A stretch of 54,312 nucleotides of DNA from JANRLJ01 sp034437895 (GCA_034437895.1 DAOTTO010000418.1:1-54312), one strand, 5' to 3'. Positions 17,548 to 26,823 are shown, numbered from the stretch's first letter. Translations and numbers: made by a program. Notes: generated by a model from the sequence alone, not told the origin.

Positions 17548-18494
17548 GAAAACACCTCAAAGCGCTCAAGCAGTACCCGCATCACCTCAACATCACTTTC
17601 AGGTCGGCGCGGCGCTTGGGGATGCGGCGCATCAGAACGCAACCAACCCCGCAATTTAAGGAATTGTGCGGCGCTGTGCTTATAAGCGGGAACAGGCGCA
17701 CGGAAAGCGAAAAATCCTAGATATTGCAGCAGATCATTAAGTTCATAAAAGGAAGGATCGCCGCTTTCCCACATCGCATCGCGCTTGGCGAACCAATCAG
17801 GCGCACAGGTACTCAGCCCAAGCAGGTAATCACTGCCATACATCACCATATCAATGGCGAGATCGTTACCCGTAAACACTTTAAAATCCGGGCGATATTG
17901 ATCGCGCAGCGCCAACCGTTCCCATTCTAAGGTACGACTGAGCGAGGAGTGCTTCGCCCCAATACATTGGGGGATTTCCAGTAGCCCCTTATAGACTTCA
18001 AGGTCATAAATTTTGCCGAAAGGCGCGAACATCGTCCCTAATTCAAATGCGATAAACGCCGAACAGTGATCCCCTATTGCACGATAGGACTCAATCACGG
18101 TGTCTGGCGCTTGTAATGTCAGCCCGTAGGACTGAAAAATAACAGGCGTACCGCCAAAGTGCTGAATAACGTCGATCTGGTCACTATAGGCATCAAAATC
18201 CCAAGCCGAACCAGGTTGATCGCCAACAAATGCACCCGCCACAAATGCCCCGCCGTTGAGTGTTTCTTGTGTACGCCTCAACACCAACCGTCGTGTTTCT
18301 TCATCCAACAGATTCACATAACCCGTATCCATATTCACAGCCGGGGTTAATCCGGCTTCCGCAGTACGGGCAACATGGGCGCAAAACCCCGCCCAATCGA
18401 TCTCATTACTTTCCGTATACGGCAGTAAAATCGCCGAAATACCCGTGATTTTGCGATAGGGTTTTATCTGATTGATACAAGTCGTCGTGTTCAT
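17544..18494 (-). CDS. Dihydrodipicolinate synthase / N-acetylneuraminate lyase family aldolase
   Basis: A 316-residue TIM-barrel class I aldolase. The Schiff-base lysine is K181 in CIGAKHSSLSR, followed by GNDLAIDMVMYGSDYLLGLSTCAP, which is the family's usual tail. GTPVIFQSYGLTL replaces the usual Y-N-x-P block, so the tyrosine of the catalytic triad is displaced; the enzyme is not a biosynthetic DapA. Family knowledge points to aldol or retro-aldol reactions on 2-keto acids of sugar origin, and the coupled flavin reductase suggests a catabolic pair. The ATG at 18494 has AGGGA nine bases upstream; the preceding TTG is ignored. Confidence 0.85.
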   Translation of the reverse strand: MNTTTCINQIKPYRKITGISAILLPYTESNEIDWAGFCAHVARTAEAGLTPAVNMDTGYVNLLDEETRRLVLRRTQETLNGGAFVAGAFVGDQPGSAWDFDAYSDQIDVIQHFGGTPVIFQSYGLTLQAPDTVIESYRAIGDHCSAFIAFELGTMFAPFGKIYDLEVYKGLLEIPQCIGAKHSSLSRTLEWERLALRDQYRPDFKVFTGNDLAIDMVMYGSDYLLGLSTCAPDWFAKRDAMWESGDPSFYELNDLLQYLGFFAFRAPVPAYKHSAAQFLKLRGWLRSDAPHPQAPRRPESDVEVMRVLLERFEVFS

Positions 18495-18604
18495 CAAAAC
18501 TATCCCTTTGTTATGATGGTTTATATTTTAAATTATTTTGCAAGAAGATTTTCGACTCAGATTATAGCGCCAATGACCATTCATAGTGCAATATAACCAC
18601 AAAC

Positions 18605-18634
18605 TATAGAACCATTTTTCGATGTGCTTATAAT
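18605..18634 (+). promoter_or_regulatory. Candidate promoter of the mutarotase gene
   Basis: A perfect -10 hexamer TATAAT lies at 18629-18634, with a poor -35 (TATAGA at 18605-18610, 18-base spacer). The start codon is about 60 bases downstream. It sits in the 200-base gap between divergent genes. Confidence 0.45.
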
Positions 18635-18695
18635 GATGACTTCTCATGCTAAACTTTTGATGCTTTAATTAACATGCGCCACGAAACAAGGAAAA

Positions 18696-19760
18696 ATGAT
18701 GGGTTTCATAAAACGTCCTTACGGAATCACTTCAGATGGTGTTCAGGTCGATGAAGTTACACTCACGAATGCCAGTAGCATGGAGGTAAAGATCATCACC
18801 TACGGTGGCATTGTTACTTCAATCCGCACACCTGACCGAAATGGTGAAATAGCAAATGTGGTGTTGGGGTTTAGCTCGCTCCAAGATTACGAAAATCCAC
18901 ATCCCTATTTTGGCGCTGTCGCGGGTCGTTATGCCAACCGAATCGCCAAAGCAAAGTTTATATTAGACGGAAAAACCTATACGCTCGCGCAAAACAACGG
19001 GGAAAATTCTTTACACGGCGGCACTAAAGGCTTAGATAGGCGCGTGTGGACGGTGGAAGAAAGCACTGCCGGATTAGCCTTAACCTACCTTAGTCCAGAT
19101 GGGGAAGAAGGGTTTCCGGGTAATCTCGTCATCAAGGTTGTTTATAGCCTAAACGACGAAAATGCACTACAGATTGATTACACCGCAACGACGGATACAC
19201 CCACAATCATTAATTTGACCAATCACAGTTATTTCAACTTAGCAGGCGAGGGATCAGGGTCAATCGAGAATCATCATTTAATGCTGAATGCCGACACCTA
19301 CCTTCCGGTTGATGCGTCATTGATCCCAACGGGCGAAATCGCGCCTGTGATGGGAACACCGTTTGACTTCCTTATAGCTAAAGCGGTTGGCGCAGAAATT
19401 CGATCATCACACCCACAAATGGTCATCGGTCACGGCTACGATCACAATTTCATCTTGAACCGTGCGGACAATCAATCGCTAGTGTTAGCCGCACAGCTTT
19501 CCGAGCCAAAATCAGGTCGTGTCTTAGACGTGCTGACCACTGAGCCGGGCATTCAATTTTATTCCGGCAATTTCCTGACCGGAGAACTCATCGGTTCTAG
19601 TAGAAATATTTACCGTCAAAGTGATGGCCTTTGTCTGGAAACGCAGCACTTCCCCGACTCACCAAATCAGCCTCATTTCCCCTCGACGGAATTAAGGCCT
19701 GGCAACATTTACCAATCGACCACGATCTTTAAATTTAGTGTCAGCCAAACAGAGGCATAA
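18696..19760 (+). CDS. galM: Aldose 1-epimerase (mutarotase)
   Basis: A cytoplasmic 354-residue enzyme converting alpha- and beta-anomers of aldoses. The family blocks are all present: YGGIVTSIRTPDRNG, YFGAVAGRYANRIAKAKF, NNGENSLHGGTKGLDRRVW (first catalytic His), NLTNHSYFNLAGEG (second), GHGYDHNFIL and the base block LCLETQHFPDSPNQP with the catalytic Glu. Length and order are ordinary. AAGGA precedes the first of two ATG codons by five bases. It probably feeds sugars released by the GH3 enzyme and similar glycosidases. No operon partner is seen. Confidence 0.95.
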   Translation: MMGFIKRPYGITSDGVQVDEVTLTNASSMEVKIITYGGIVTSIRTPDRNGEIANVVLGFSSLQDYENPHPYFGAVAGRYANRIAKAKFILDGKTYTLAQNNGENSLHGGTKGLDRRVWTVEESTAGLALTYLSPDGEEGFPGNLVIKVVYSLNDENALQIDYTATTDTPTIINLTNHSYFNLAGEGSGSIENHHLMLNADTYLPVDASLIPTGEIAPVMGTPFDFLIAKAVGAEIRSSHPQMVIGHGYDHNFILNRADNQSLVLAAQLSEPKSGRVLDVLTTEPGIQFYSGNFLTGELIGSSRNIYRQSDGLCLETQHFPDSPNQPHFPSTELRPGNIYQSTTIFKFSVSQTEA

Positions 19761-19895
19761 ACGCTAAAAGCAGCGGTGATCCTGTAAAAACCTCTTTATA
19801 TCTAGTGTTACGATACCTGCGAAAAATGCGTCTTATGTTAGAATGTGTCAAAATAAATTGGGTGAAGGTTTCCCATAAACGAGAGGCGGAGCGCT

Positions 19896-20432
19896 GTGCA
19901 AGAGGGAATCAACATTGTTGAATTAGCAGATCTGCCCCCCGCTATGCGAAAAATCATCCGTCTGGTGCTGAATGAGCCGCAAATTACCCACGCTGCTATT
20001 CACGACAGCGCAGAGGAAGTTCTGCTCGAAGATAACATTAGCCAGTCCGAGTTGGATGAACTGCTAGATACCCTGTGCAAGCGCCGCTGGCTTATTCCCA
20101 CTATCGAAGATAATATTACATCTTATAAAGTCAATTTAAGGCGTAAACCCGGTCACACCGTTTTTCAGGGGATTTGGGGTGCGCTGGGTATGGAAGATAC
20201 TGTGAACGAAAATGTCTTACGACGCGGTGGAAACCGCAAATTACCAGATAATATCTGGGGCAAACTCGCCCTCGAAGGCGATGTTATTTCCGAACCGACA
20301 GCCCCGTCCGATAAAAAGCGTACTACGAGTATATTGGCACAAAATCTATGGGAGGCCATCGGCTCTGTGATTGATGATGATAAGCCAAGTACTGCAGGGA
20401 CAGATCAACCCGCCCCTAACCAATCTGATTAA
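19896..20432 (+). CDS. Small unknown protein with winged-helix-like N-terminus
   Basis: A 178-residue cytoplasmic protein that I do not recognise. The first 75 residues (MQEGINIVELADLPPAMRKI, then a helix, then a long Glu/Asp-rich helix ending LCKRRWLIP) look like a compact winged-helix: three helices followed by a beta-hairpin. Two copies of a short motif follow, GHTVFQGIWGALGMED and KLPDNIWGKLALEGD, with a third near IWGKL-like NLWEAIGSVIDDD; these repeated [V/I/L]x.W..l......D units may be docking motifs. The tail is charged and disordered. GTG start after GAGAGGCGGAG. It is convergent with the tandem cyclase gene, 12 bases away. Confidence 0.6.
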   Translation: MQEGINIVELADLPPAMRKIIRLVLNEPQITHAAIHDSAEEVLLEDNISQSELDELLDTLCKRRWLIPTIEDNITSYKVNLRRKPGHTVFQGIWGALGMEDTVNENVLRRGGNRKLPDNIWGKLALEGDVISEPTAPSDKKRTTSILAQNLWEAIGSVIDDDKPSTAGTDQPAPNQSD

Positions 20433-20444
20433 TCCCGAAAGTTT

Positions 20445-21998
20445 TCAGCTTTCGTGATCCACCGCTTTTGTTAAGGCATAAATGCTGCCGACGGATGTTT
20501 TACCTTTCAATGTCATCACGCCCATTGGCTCGACTTCAAACACGTCTTTGATCTCTTGGTAAACCGAGTCATTAATGAGGATTTGGTTGTGATCGGCCTT
20601 CCCCATCAACCGTGCTGCTGTATTCACAGTATCACCGAGGATGTTAAACTCACGCCGTCCACGCGGCTCACCAATTTCCGCCGCAAAGACGGACCCGCAT
20701 GAAATTCCGACTTGGCAGCTTAGATGAATCATACCGTTGTTGACCATTGTCGGCTCAAACCCAGCAATCATGTCTTTAATCGCAAGCGCAGCACTGGCAG
20801 CACGGGCCGGGTCATCCGTATGTGCGTTAGGCGTGCCGAAGTAAATGAGCATGTCTGAGCCGGAGAGATGATACGTCACATGTTTAAGCACCCCCCCGCG
20901 TGATTCAATCGCGGCATTAATTAACGCAAAGGCACGAGAAAATGTAGAAACGATTCGTTCTTCTTCGCCCGGTTGCGCGCTGTCAGCCGCTTCCGGCAGT
21001 CCCAGCAGATTCACAAACATCACCGTCAATTCGGGGAATTTTGGCTCAATCCGGCGGTGCGCTGTCCCCTCAACTGCAAGATTCAGCACAGGCGCAGGTA
21101 AATAACTCGCCAGCGGTTCGATCAAATTAACCAATCCTTCAATTTCCTGCGCTAATCCTTCAACACTCCGGTCAAACAATACCGGATTTGCCATGCGGCG
21201 GCTGCCCATCGCAATATCATATTCGCCAAGCTGCCGCTCCGAGAGATTATCGACCACCAGCATGTGACCCGGCTCACCATCATCAAACTCAAAATTATCC
21301 TGTACCCGCTGAAAAGCTCGAAAGGTAAGATTCACGCGCCCGACTTCCCCTGCCCCTTCCGCCTTTTTCGTCTGGCGCACCGTGCTGCCGAGCAAAACAT
21401 TTTCCATCCGGCGCGGTGTTCCGATGTCAGCCGTCAAAAACTTGCCGGAATGCAGCCCAATCCGCATCCCTAATTTAAAGCTGTCGCCCAATACTTGAAT
21501 ATTGGCAAATTGGCTCATGGCTCGCTGCATCCGCAATCCTGCCCGTACTGCTTGACGGGTATCGTTCAAACGTGGCCCCGCCGGAAACAACGCCAACATC
21601 GCGTCGCCAGTGAATTCCAAGAGATTGCCACCGGACTTACTGATAATTTCGATCATCGCGGCAAAATAGCGATTCAGTACCTCTAGTAGTGCCACCGCAC
21701 CCGCCCGTCCATGTTGGGCGCTGGCTTCCATCAGCGGCGTAAAGCCTGCCAAATCGGTGAACATCAATGTGCCTTCTTGCCACTCATACCGTGCTTGTCC
21801 GGGATGAGGCAAACTTTCAGAAACTTGGCGTGGGACATAATCGGACAAAATACGCCGCAGCGTCCGCAAATGCTCAAAGACGTGCATCAATGTTTCAGGC
21901 GATGGCGAAATCCAATAATTGGCATATAAATCTGCGGGCAGCAGATGCCGCAAACGCGGTTCGAGCGCAATCAAGCGTGATTGAGAAGTGGGCGACAT
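20445..21998 (-). CDS. Single-chain tandem class III nucleotidyl cyclase
   Basis: A soluble 517-residue protein with two class III cyclase domains, C1 (about 70-230) and C2 (about 318-510). C1 keeps both metal aspartates (D82 in FTDLAGF, D132 in GDAMLALF) but has R208 and K212 at the transition-state Asn/Arg positions. C2 has lost both aspartates (N330, S381) but keeps the Asn/Arg pair (N459 and R463 in GDTVNTAARL) and the substrate-specifying lysine K372. So one composite active site could form, as in mammalian adenylate cyclases. N452 stands at the second specificity position, where adenylate cyclases usually have Asp or Thr. No sensor domain is present; AAGGA lies eight bases upstream of the ATG. 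Confidence 0.9.
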   Translation of the reverse strand: MSPTSQSRLIALEPRLRHLLPADLYANYWISPSPETLMHVFEHLRTLRRILSDYVPRQVSESLPHPGQARYEWQEGTLMFTDLAGFTPLMEASAQHGRAGAVALLEVLNRYFAAMIEIISKSGGNLLEFTGDAMLALFPAGPRLNDTRQAVRAGLRMQRAMSQFANIQVLGDSFKLGMRIGLHSGKFLTADIGTPRRMENVLLGSTVRQTKKAEGAGEVGRVNLTFRAFQRVQDNFEFDDGEPGHMLVVDNLSERQLGEYDIAMGSRRMANPVLFDRSVEGLAQEIEGLVNLIEPLASYLPAPVLNLAVEGTAHRRIEPKFPELTVMFVNLLGLPEAADSAQPGEEERIVSTFSRAFALINAAIESRGGVLKHVTYHLSGSDMLIYFGTPNAHTDDPARAASAALAIKDMIAGFEPTMVNNGMIHLSCQVGISCGSVFAAEIGEPRGRREFNILGDTVNTAARLMGKADHNQILINDSVYQEIKDVFEVEPMGVMTLKGKTSVGSIYALTKAVDHES

Positions 21999-22180
21999 AT
22001 TTATATCCTTGTTGGGTTAAAAAACCGTTTTAGGTATTACAATTTAGAAACGATTGGGCGAAAAACGTAAAGGAAAATTTCTATCTTTTTCATAAATGGT
22101 TTATCAATTATATGATACCATTAGGGACGAACTTGTTACTTTTCTTTAACTAAATTATACACGATTGGGGCATCAGGCAC

Positions 22181-23524
22181 GTGACAACCTGGTTAAATCG
22201 AGTATTTCGTCTTCGCCCTGGTGAGGGTGGGTTGGTCTTTATTTTGGGTATGATGCTGCTCACCAATTCTATGGCGACCCAAATTTCCGGCGTGATTGCC
22301 ATCAGCGGCTTCCTGAGTGAAGGTGGCGTTAACCAATTTTTGATTGTTCTTTTGATTGACATGGCCTTTATTCTCGTCGTCACGAGTTTTCAGTCACTGA
22401 TTGTAGATCGTTTTGACCGTATTTCGCTCGTGCGATGGACGTGCCTCACCTTCGGGATGTTGTTTATCGTCTTGCGTTTGATGTTCGCTTTTCAACTTCC
22501 AGGCTGGCTCAATTACTCAATATTATATCTATTGGCAGAACAACAGTGGTTGTTCTTCCCATTGATATTCTGGACGTTGGCAGGCGATGTATTTGATACC
22601 GCGCAAGCCAAACGGCTTTTCCCTGTAATGAACAGTCTCGGCTTCGCAGGCAAAATTTTTGGTTTACTCATCGCGGCAGGCGCGGCAGCTTTCTTTAGCA
22701 GTCGCAAAATTGGCACAGAAGAATTATTGACGCTGAATGCCCTTTTTTACTTGATGATCTATTCCATCTCTGCGCCGCAGTTGAGTAAAATCAAGTTGCG
22801 TCCGATGGCGATTGCGAAAGACGAAACCATCCTGAAGACCCTGACCGAAGGTTGGTCATTCGTCAAAGATGTGCCGGCATTCCGCTTTTTAACGATTGCC
22901 ATTATCGCGCTGAGTTCAAGCGATATTATTATAGAGTTTCGTTTTTTGGTCGTCTCCAATGAGACCATTGTCGATGCCAACGAATATCAGGCTTTTTACA
23001 GCCTATTTCGGCTCGTGACAAGCATCATTGCCTTTGCGATTGCTGGCTTTGTGACGAGTCGTGTGATCGAAAAAATAGGGCTAAAGCACACCTTCTTCAT
23101 TTTGCCTGGCGTGATGTTGTTAAGTGCTTTGTGGATGATCCTACAGCCCAATCTTAATGGTGCTATTGGCGCTTTTGGCTTAATGTGGATCATTAAAGAC
23201 ACAATTGACGAATCAGCGCGTAAATCGTTTCAATCGCTTGTACCGGATGAACGACGCGGGCGCGTCAGTGTCTTTATGGACAGTTACTTACTCGCCATCG
23301 GTACGATTATCGGCTGTTTGATGACAGGCTTAATTGTCATCATGGGAACACTGACGGGACGTGACACCTTTTACATTAACTATCTGGGCTATGTCGCCGC
23401 TGCATCGCTCATCGCATTCTGGGCCATTTATAATATGCGTAAAGTTTATGATAGCAGCATGTTCAACTGGCGCTTAAAGCGTCGCCAGCGTGCCGCCAGT
23501 TTACTTGATAAGCTCGAATTTTAG
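22181..23524 (+). CDS. Twelve-helix MFS-like transporter (ADP/ATP-carrier type)
   Basis: A 447-residue membrane protein with about twelve hydrophobic segments. The family looks like the MFS-related nucleotide/solute carriers (NTT-like), shown by the basic N-terminus RVFRLRPGEGGLVFILG, the LLIDMAFILVVTSFQSLIVDRFDR loop and the SARKSFQSLVPDERRGRVSVFMDSY segment; the last is common to this bacterial subfamily. It begins with GTG at 22181, after AGGCAC, and is followed after 11 bases by an ATP-grasp gene and a KamA gene. Function is inferred from the operon: it may move the product or precursor of the two enzymes. Substrate not determinable. Confidence 0.75.
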   Translation: MTTWLNRVFRLRPGEGGLVFILGMMLLTNSMATQISGVIAISGFLSEGGVNQFLIVLLIDMAFILVVTSFQSLIVDRFDRISLVRWTCLTFGMLFIVLRLMFAFQLPGWLNYSILYLLAEQQWLFFPLIFWTLAGDVFDTAQAKRLFPVMNSLGFAGKIFGLLIAAGAAAFFSSRKIGTEELLTLNALFYLMIYSISAPQLSKIKLRPMAIAKDETILKTLTEGWSFVKDVPAFRFLTIAIIALSSSDIIIEFRFLVVSNETIVDANEYQAFYSLFRLVTSIIAFAIAGFVTSRVIEKIGLKHTFFILPGVMLLSALWMILQPNLNGAIGAFGLMWIIKDTIDESARKSFQSLVPDERRGRVSVFMDSYLLAIGTIIGCLMTGLIVIMGTLTGRDTFYINYLGYVAAASLIAFWAIYNMRKVYDSSMFNWRLKRRQRAASLLDKLEF

Positions 23525-23535
23525 GACGGACTATC

Positions 23536-24540
23536 GTGACCCAATCATTTATCGTCGGCCTCACCTATGATTTGCGCGAGGAGCAAGTCACCACAGAAGA
23601 TTCGCCGCCTGATTTTTACGGTGAATTTGATTCTGAGGAAAATATCAATCATCTGGATAACGGTATTTCCAGTCTCGGCTATGATGTCTGCCGCATCGGG
23701 AATATCACCAAATTGGTCAAATTCCTTGCGGAAGACCGCCGCGTTGATCTGGTATTTAACATGGCAGAAGGCTTATGGGGGCGCTCTCGTGAAGGGCAAG
23801 TCCCCGCCGTTTTAGAAGCCTTCAAAATCCCCTATACCGGATCAGATGCACTGGCAGCGTCGCTGTGTTTGGATAAAGGCTATGCCAAGCGCCTCTGGCA
23901 GCAAGAAGGCCTACCCACATCGCGCTTTTATGTCATCAACACAATTGAAGATTGTGACGGGGCAATCAAAGCAATGGAAAGTTTTCCGTTATTCGTAAAA
24001 CCGCTGCAAGATGGCTCATCCAAAGGGGTCGATTCAGCCTCGATCATTGAAACAGAACAGCAGCTGCGTGAGCGCGTCGCGTGGTTAATCCGGCTGTATC
24101 GCCAACCCGTTTTGGTAGAAACCTATTTACCCGGACGCGAATTTACCGTTGGTATTTTGGGCGGCGATTCTTTTGCAAGGGTGTTGGGCGCGGCGGAAGT
24201 CAATGCCATCTCTGCCGGAAAAGTCAGCGGCTTTCATGACAAAGAACAATGGGAAAGCCTGTCTAAGAGTTATTATGCGCCGATAGACTCGCCCGAACTT
24301 AGCGCTGAATTGGGTGATTTAGCGCTAAGAGCGTATCGCTCATTGGGATGTCAGGATATTGGACGGGTCGATATTCGCTGCGATCACGCTGGAAAGCCGC
24401 AGTTGTTAGAAATTAACCCTGTTCCCGCCATGCACCCCACCCATTCTGCGATCACGACGATTGGGCGTTTTGTAGGTGTCTCTTACGAAGCCTTGTTAGC
24501 AGAAATGATCGACCATGCGCGTCGGCGCTGGGCAATATAA
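23536..24540 (+). CDS. ATP-grasp ligase of the D-Ala-D-Ala ligase family
   Basis: A 334-residue ATP-grasp enzyme that joins an amino acid carboxylate to an amine. Seen: VDLVFNMAEGLWGRSREGQVPAVLEAFKIPYTGS, SLCLDKGYAKRLWQQEGLPTSRF, FPLFVKPLQDGSSKGV (ATP lysine), VLVETYLPGREFTVGI and LLEINPVPAMHPTHSAI at the metal site. In true Ddl enzymes this last block is close to EINTLPGMT; here it is INPVPAMH, so it is a divergent paralogue rather than the peptidoglycan enzyme. The GTG at 23536 follows AGGA. It lies between a transporter and a KamA-family aminomutase, which suggests a ligation of a beta-amino acid (inference). Confidence 0.8.
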   Translation: MTQSFIVGLTYDLREEQVTTEDSPPDFYGEFDSEENINHLDNGISSLGYDVCRIGNITKLVKFLAEDRRVDLVFNMAEGLWGRSREGQVPAVLEAFKIPYTGSDALAASLCLDKGYAKRLWQQEGLPTSRFYVINTIEDCDGAIKAMESFPLFVKPLQDGSSKGVDSASIIETEQQLRERVAWLIRLYRQPVLVETYLPGREFTVGILGGDSFARVLGAAEVNAISAGKVSGFHDKEQWESLSKSYYAPIDSPELSAELGDLALRAYRSLGCQDIGRVDIRCDHAGKPQLLEINPVPAMHPTHSAITTIGRFVGVSYEALLAEMIDHARRRWAI

Positions 24541-24591
24541 CAACACAATTCAGTCATCAATTCAATCATCATAACTAAAAGGTAAGGTTCA

Positions 24592-25722
24592 ATGCAGTCC
24601 GAAATGCCAAATGTCGATCTCAAAAAACCGCTGGTCTGGTCAGATTGGCACTCACAACTTCAACACCGTATCACGACGATTGAAGAACTGCGCCAGTGGA
24701 TTCATGTGACGGAAAATGAAGAAAAAGCGATTGCCGCTTGTGAAGGCAAGTATCGCTGGAGCATCACGCCCTATTATGCCTCTTTGATGGATAAATATGA
24801 CGAAAACTGCCCGGTACGCCAGCAAGCCGTCCCCAATCTTGGCGAGATGACCCCCTTCGATAATTCGTCGGTTGATCCCGTCGGCGATACTTACTATCGC
24901 AAGACCAATCGTGTCGTGCATAAATATCCTGATCGTGTCATCGTACTAGTGACGGAACTTTGCCCGGTATACTGCCGTCACTGTACCCGTAAATTCCATA
25001 CCACCGACCTCAGCGGCTCTTATTTTGGCGAGAGCGAGGCCGCGACTTGGGAACCCGATTTTGAGTATATCGCCCGTACACCCAGCATCCGTGACGTGCT
25101 ACTGACAGGCGGCGATCCCCTCACCTATTCTGATAAGCGGTTGGAATTTATCATCTCGCGACTGCGCCAAATTCCGCATGTGGAAATCATCCGCATCGGC
25201 AGCCGTTATCCGGTGCTACTGCCCCAACGCATCACCAAAGAATTGTGCGAGATGCTGGAAAAATATCATCCGATCTGGCTCAATACCCATTTTAACCACC
25301 CCAAAGAAATCACCGAAGAATCAGCGGCAGCGGTAGATCGTCTGCTGCGGCATGGTATTCCGGTGGGGAATCAGACTGTGCTGCTTAAAGGCATCAATGA
25401 TGATCTGGAAACAATGCGTAATCTGATGAAGGGGTTGTTGAAGATTCGCGCTCGTCCGTATTATCTCTATCATTGTGATAATGTTACTGGTGTTTCGCAC
25501 TTCATCACCGATCTGGAAAAAGGTCGGGAGATTATGCGCGGCCTGCATGGACACATGACCGGGTTTGCTGTGCCGCAGTATGTGCTGACGACACCCCTCG
25601 GTAAAATTCCGCTTTGGGAAGAACAAGTCCATGAAGAAGCGGACGGTCTATGGGTGAAGAATTATAAGGGCGAGACGATGAACGCCTCAGCAATGATGTT
25701 AGCCACCAACCGAGAGGACTAA
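24592..25722 (+). CDS. KamA-family radical SAM aminomutase, probably not a lysine enzyme
   Basis: A 376-residue radical SAM / PLP enzyme that would move an alpha-amino group to the beta position. The cluster cysteines are C124, C128 and C131 (CPVYCRHC). The PLP lysine is K338 in LTTPLGK, where lysine 2,3-aminomutase has DAPGGGGK. Of the two aspartates that hold the lysine side chain in Clostridium KamA, the first is kept (D296 in YHCD) and the second is replaced by T333. The zinc cysteines of the Clostridium C-terminus are absent, and the chain is about 40 residues shorter. So lysine is not a safe substrate call. It follows the ATP-grasp gene by 51 bases. Confidence 0.85.
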   Translation: MQSEMPNVDLKKPLVWSDWHSQLQHRITTIEELRQWIHVTENEEKAIAACEGKYRWSITPYYASLMDKYDENCPVRQQAVPNLGEMTPFDNSSVDPVGDTYYRKTNRVVHKYPDRVIVLVTELCPVYCRHCTRKFHTTDLSGSYFGESEAATWEPDFEYIARTPSIRDVLLTGGDPLTYSDKRLEFIISRLRQIPHVEIIRIGSRYPVLLPQRITKELCEMLEKYHPIWLNTHFNHPKEITEESAAAVDRLLRHGIPVGNQTVLLKGINDDLETMRNLMKGLLKIRARPYYLYHCDNVTGVSHFITDLEKGREIMRGLHGHMTGFAVPQYVLTTPLGKIPLWEEQVHEEADGLWVKNYKGETMNASAMMLATNRED

Positions 25723-25785
25723 TCTGCCGGGGCTAAACCCGTCAAAATAAGCACAAGTTTCACCTAACCCAAATAGGAGGTCATT

Positions 25786-26823
25786 ATGGCAGTTACAACA
25801 CAACAAACACCAAGCAAGCGCGGCCTGTTTATCAGCTTGCGCCTGAAAATGCTGATCGGGTTTACCCTCTTATTCAGCGTGGTTTTCGCCGCGGCATTTT
25901 ATTGGTTTTTGAACTTCGCTACCACATCAGCGCTGCATCGGGTAGAAGAAGACATGACCAGCACCCTAGATGCGACAGTCGCGGGCATTGATGGCGACGC
26001 ATTTGCGGAACTTGCCAGCGAAGGCAGCGGCACAGACCCGCGTTATGATGCCCATATTGAGTGGCTGCGAACTGTACACAGCATCGAACCCCGCGCTTTC
26101 ATCTATACCTACGTTCCCGGAAATGCGCCCGGAGAAGTTCTCTTTATTGGCGACACACTGGTTTTCGTCCGCCCAGAAGATGCCGCGCCTTTCGGCGATC
26201 CGTATGAAACCGTCGGGCCGATGTATCAGGGCTTGAGCAAACTGACACTCAACTTAGAGCCTTATTCCGATCAATGGGGGCAGTGGATTTCTGCTTATAA
26301 GCCGATTTTAAATGCCGCAGGGGAGCTAGTCGGCGGCGTAGGCATTGACTTTGAAGCGGCTTATGTAGCCGAAGTACGGCAGGGCATTTTGAACAGCGTC
26401 GCCATCGCCTTTGCCGCTACCTATACCCTCTTGTTCGTCATGGTATTCTTGATCTCACGCGCATTCACCCGGCCTATCGCCGCGCTCACGACAGCCGCGC
26501 AGGGCATTGGCGCAGGTAATTATCAGCAAGACCTGTCCCATATCGGCAGCGATTTGTTCCCTGACGAAATCTCCAAACTCACCAAGGTATTTGAGATTAT
26601 GGTGAGCAAAGTACGCACCCGTGAAGAGACCTTGAAGAAAGAAGTCGCCGATCTGCGTATTTTCTTGGACGAATCCAAACGTAACGAGCAGGTCAGCGAA
26701 ATCGTCGAGTCCGATTTCTTCCGCGAACTGCAAGAAAAAGCGCGTTTAGCCCGCGCCCGTAAAACCGAAGTGAAAACCGAATCCGCCAAAGCTGCGGCGG
26801 ATGCTATCGTCACCGAACCGTGA
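25786..26823 (+). CDS. Membrane sensor with Cache-like and HAMP domains, no output domain
   Basis: A 345-residue membrane protein: TM1 about 21-43, an extracytoplasmic Cache/PAS-like domain about 44-200 with the closing GQWISAYKPILNAAGELVGG motif, TM2 about 203-224, HAMP about 225-278, then a coiled coil with basic tail. There is no kinase, cyclase or MCP signalling tip. Family knowledge: such truncated sensors usually signal to a partner. The next gene, 50 bases downstream, is a MinD-like ATPase, so the two may form a module (inference). AGGAGG lies seven bases before the ATG. Confidence 0.85.
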   Translation: MAVTTQQTPSKRGLFISLRLKMLIGFTLLFSVVFAAAFYWFLNFATTSALHRVEEDMTSTLDATVAGIDGDAFAELASEGSGTDPRYDAHIEWLRTVHSIEPRAFIYTYVPGNAPGEVLFIGDTLVFVRPEDAAPFGDPYETVGPMYQGLSKLTLNLEPYSDQWGQWISAYKPILNAAGELVGGVGIDFEAAYVAEVRQGILNSVAIAFAATYTLLFVMVFLISRAFTRPIAALTTAAQGIGAGNYQQDLSHIGSDLFPDEISKLTKVFEIMVSKVRTREETLKKEVADLRIFLDESKRNEQVSEIVESDFFRELQEKARLARARKTEVKTESAKAAADAIVTEP

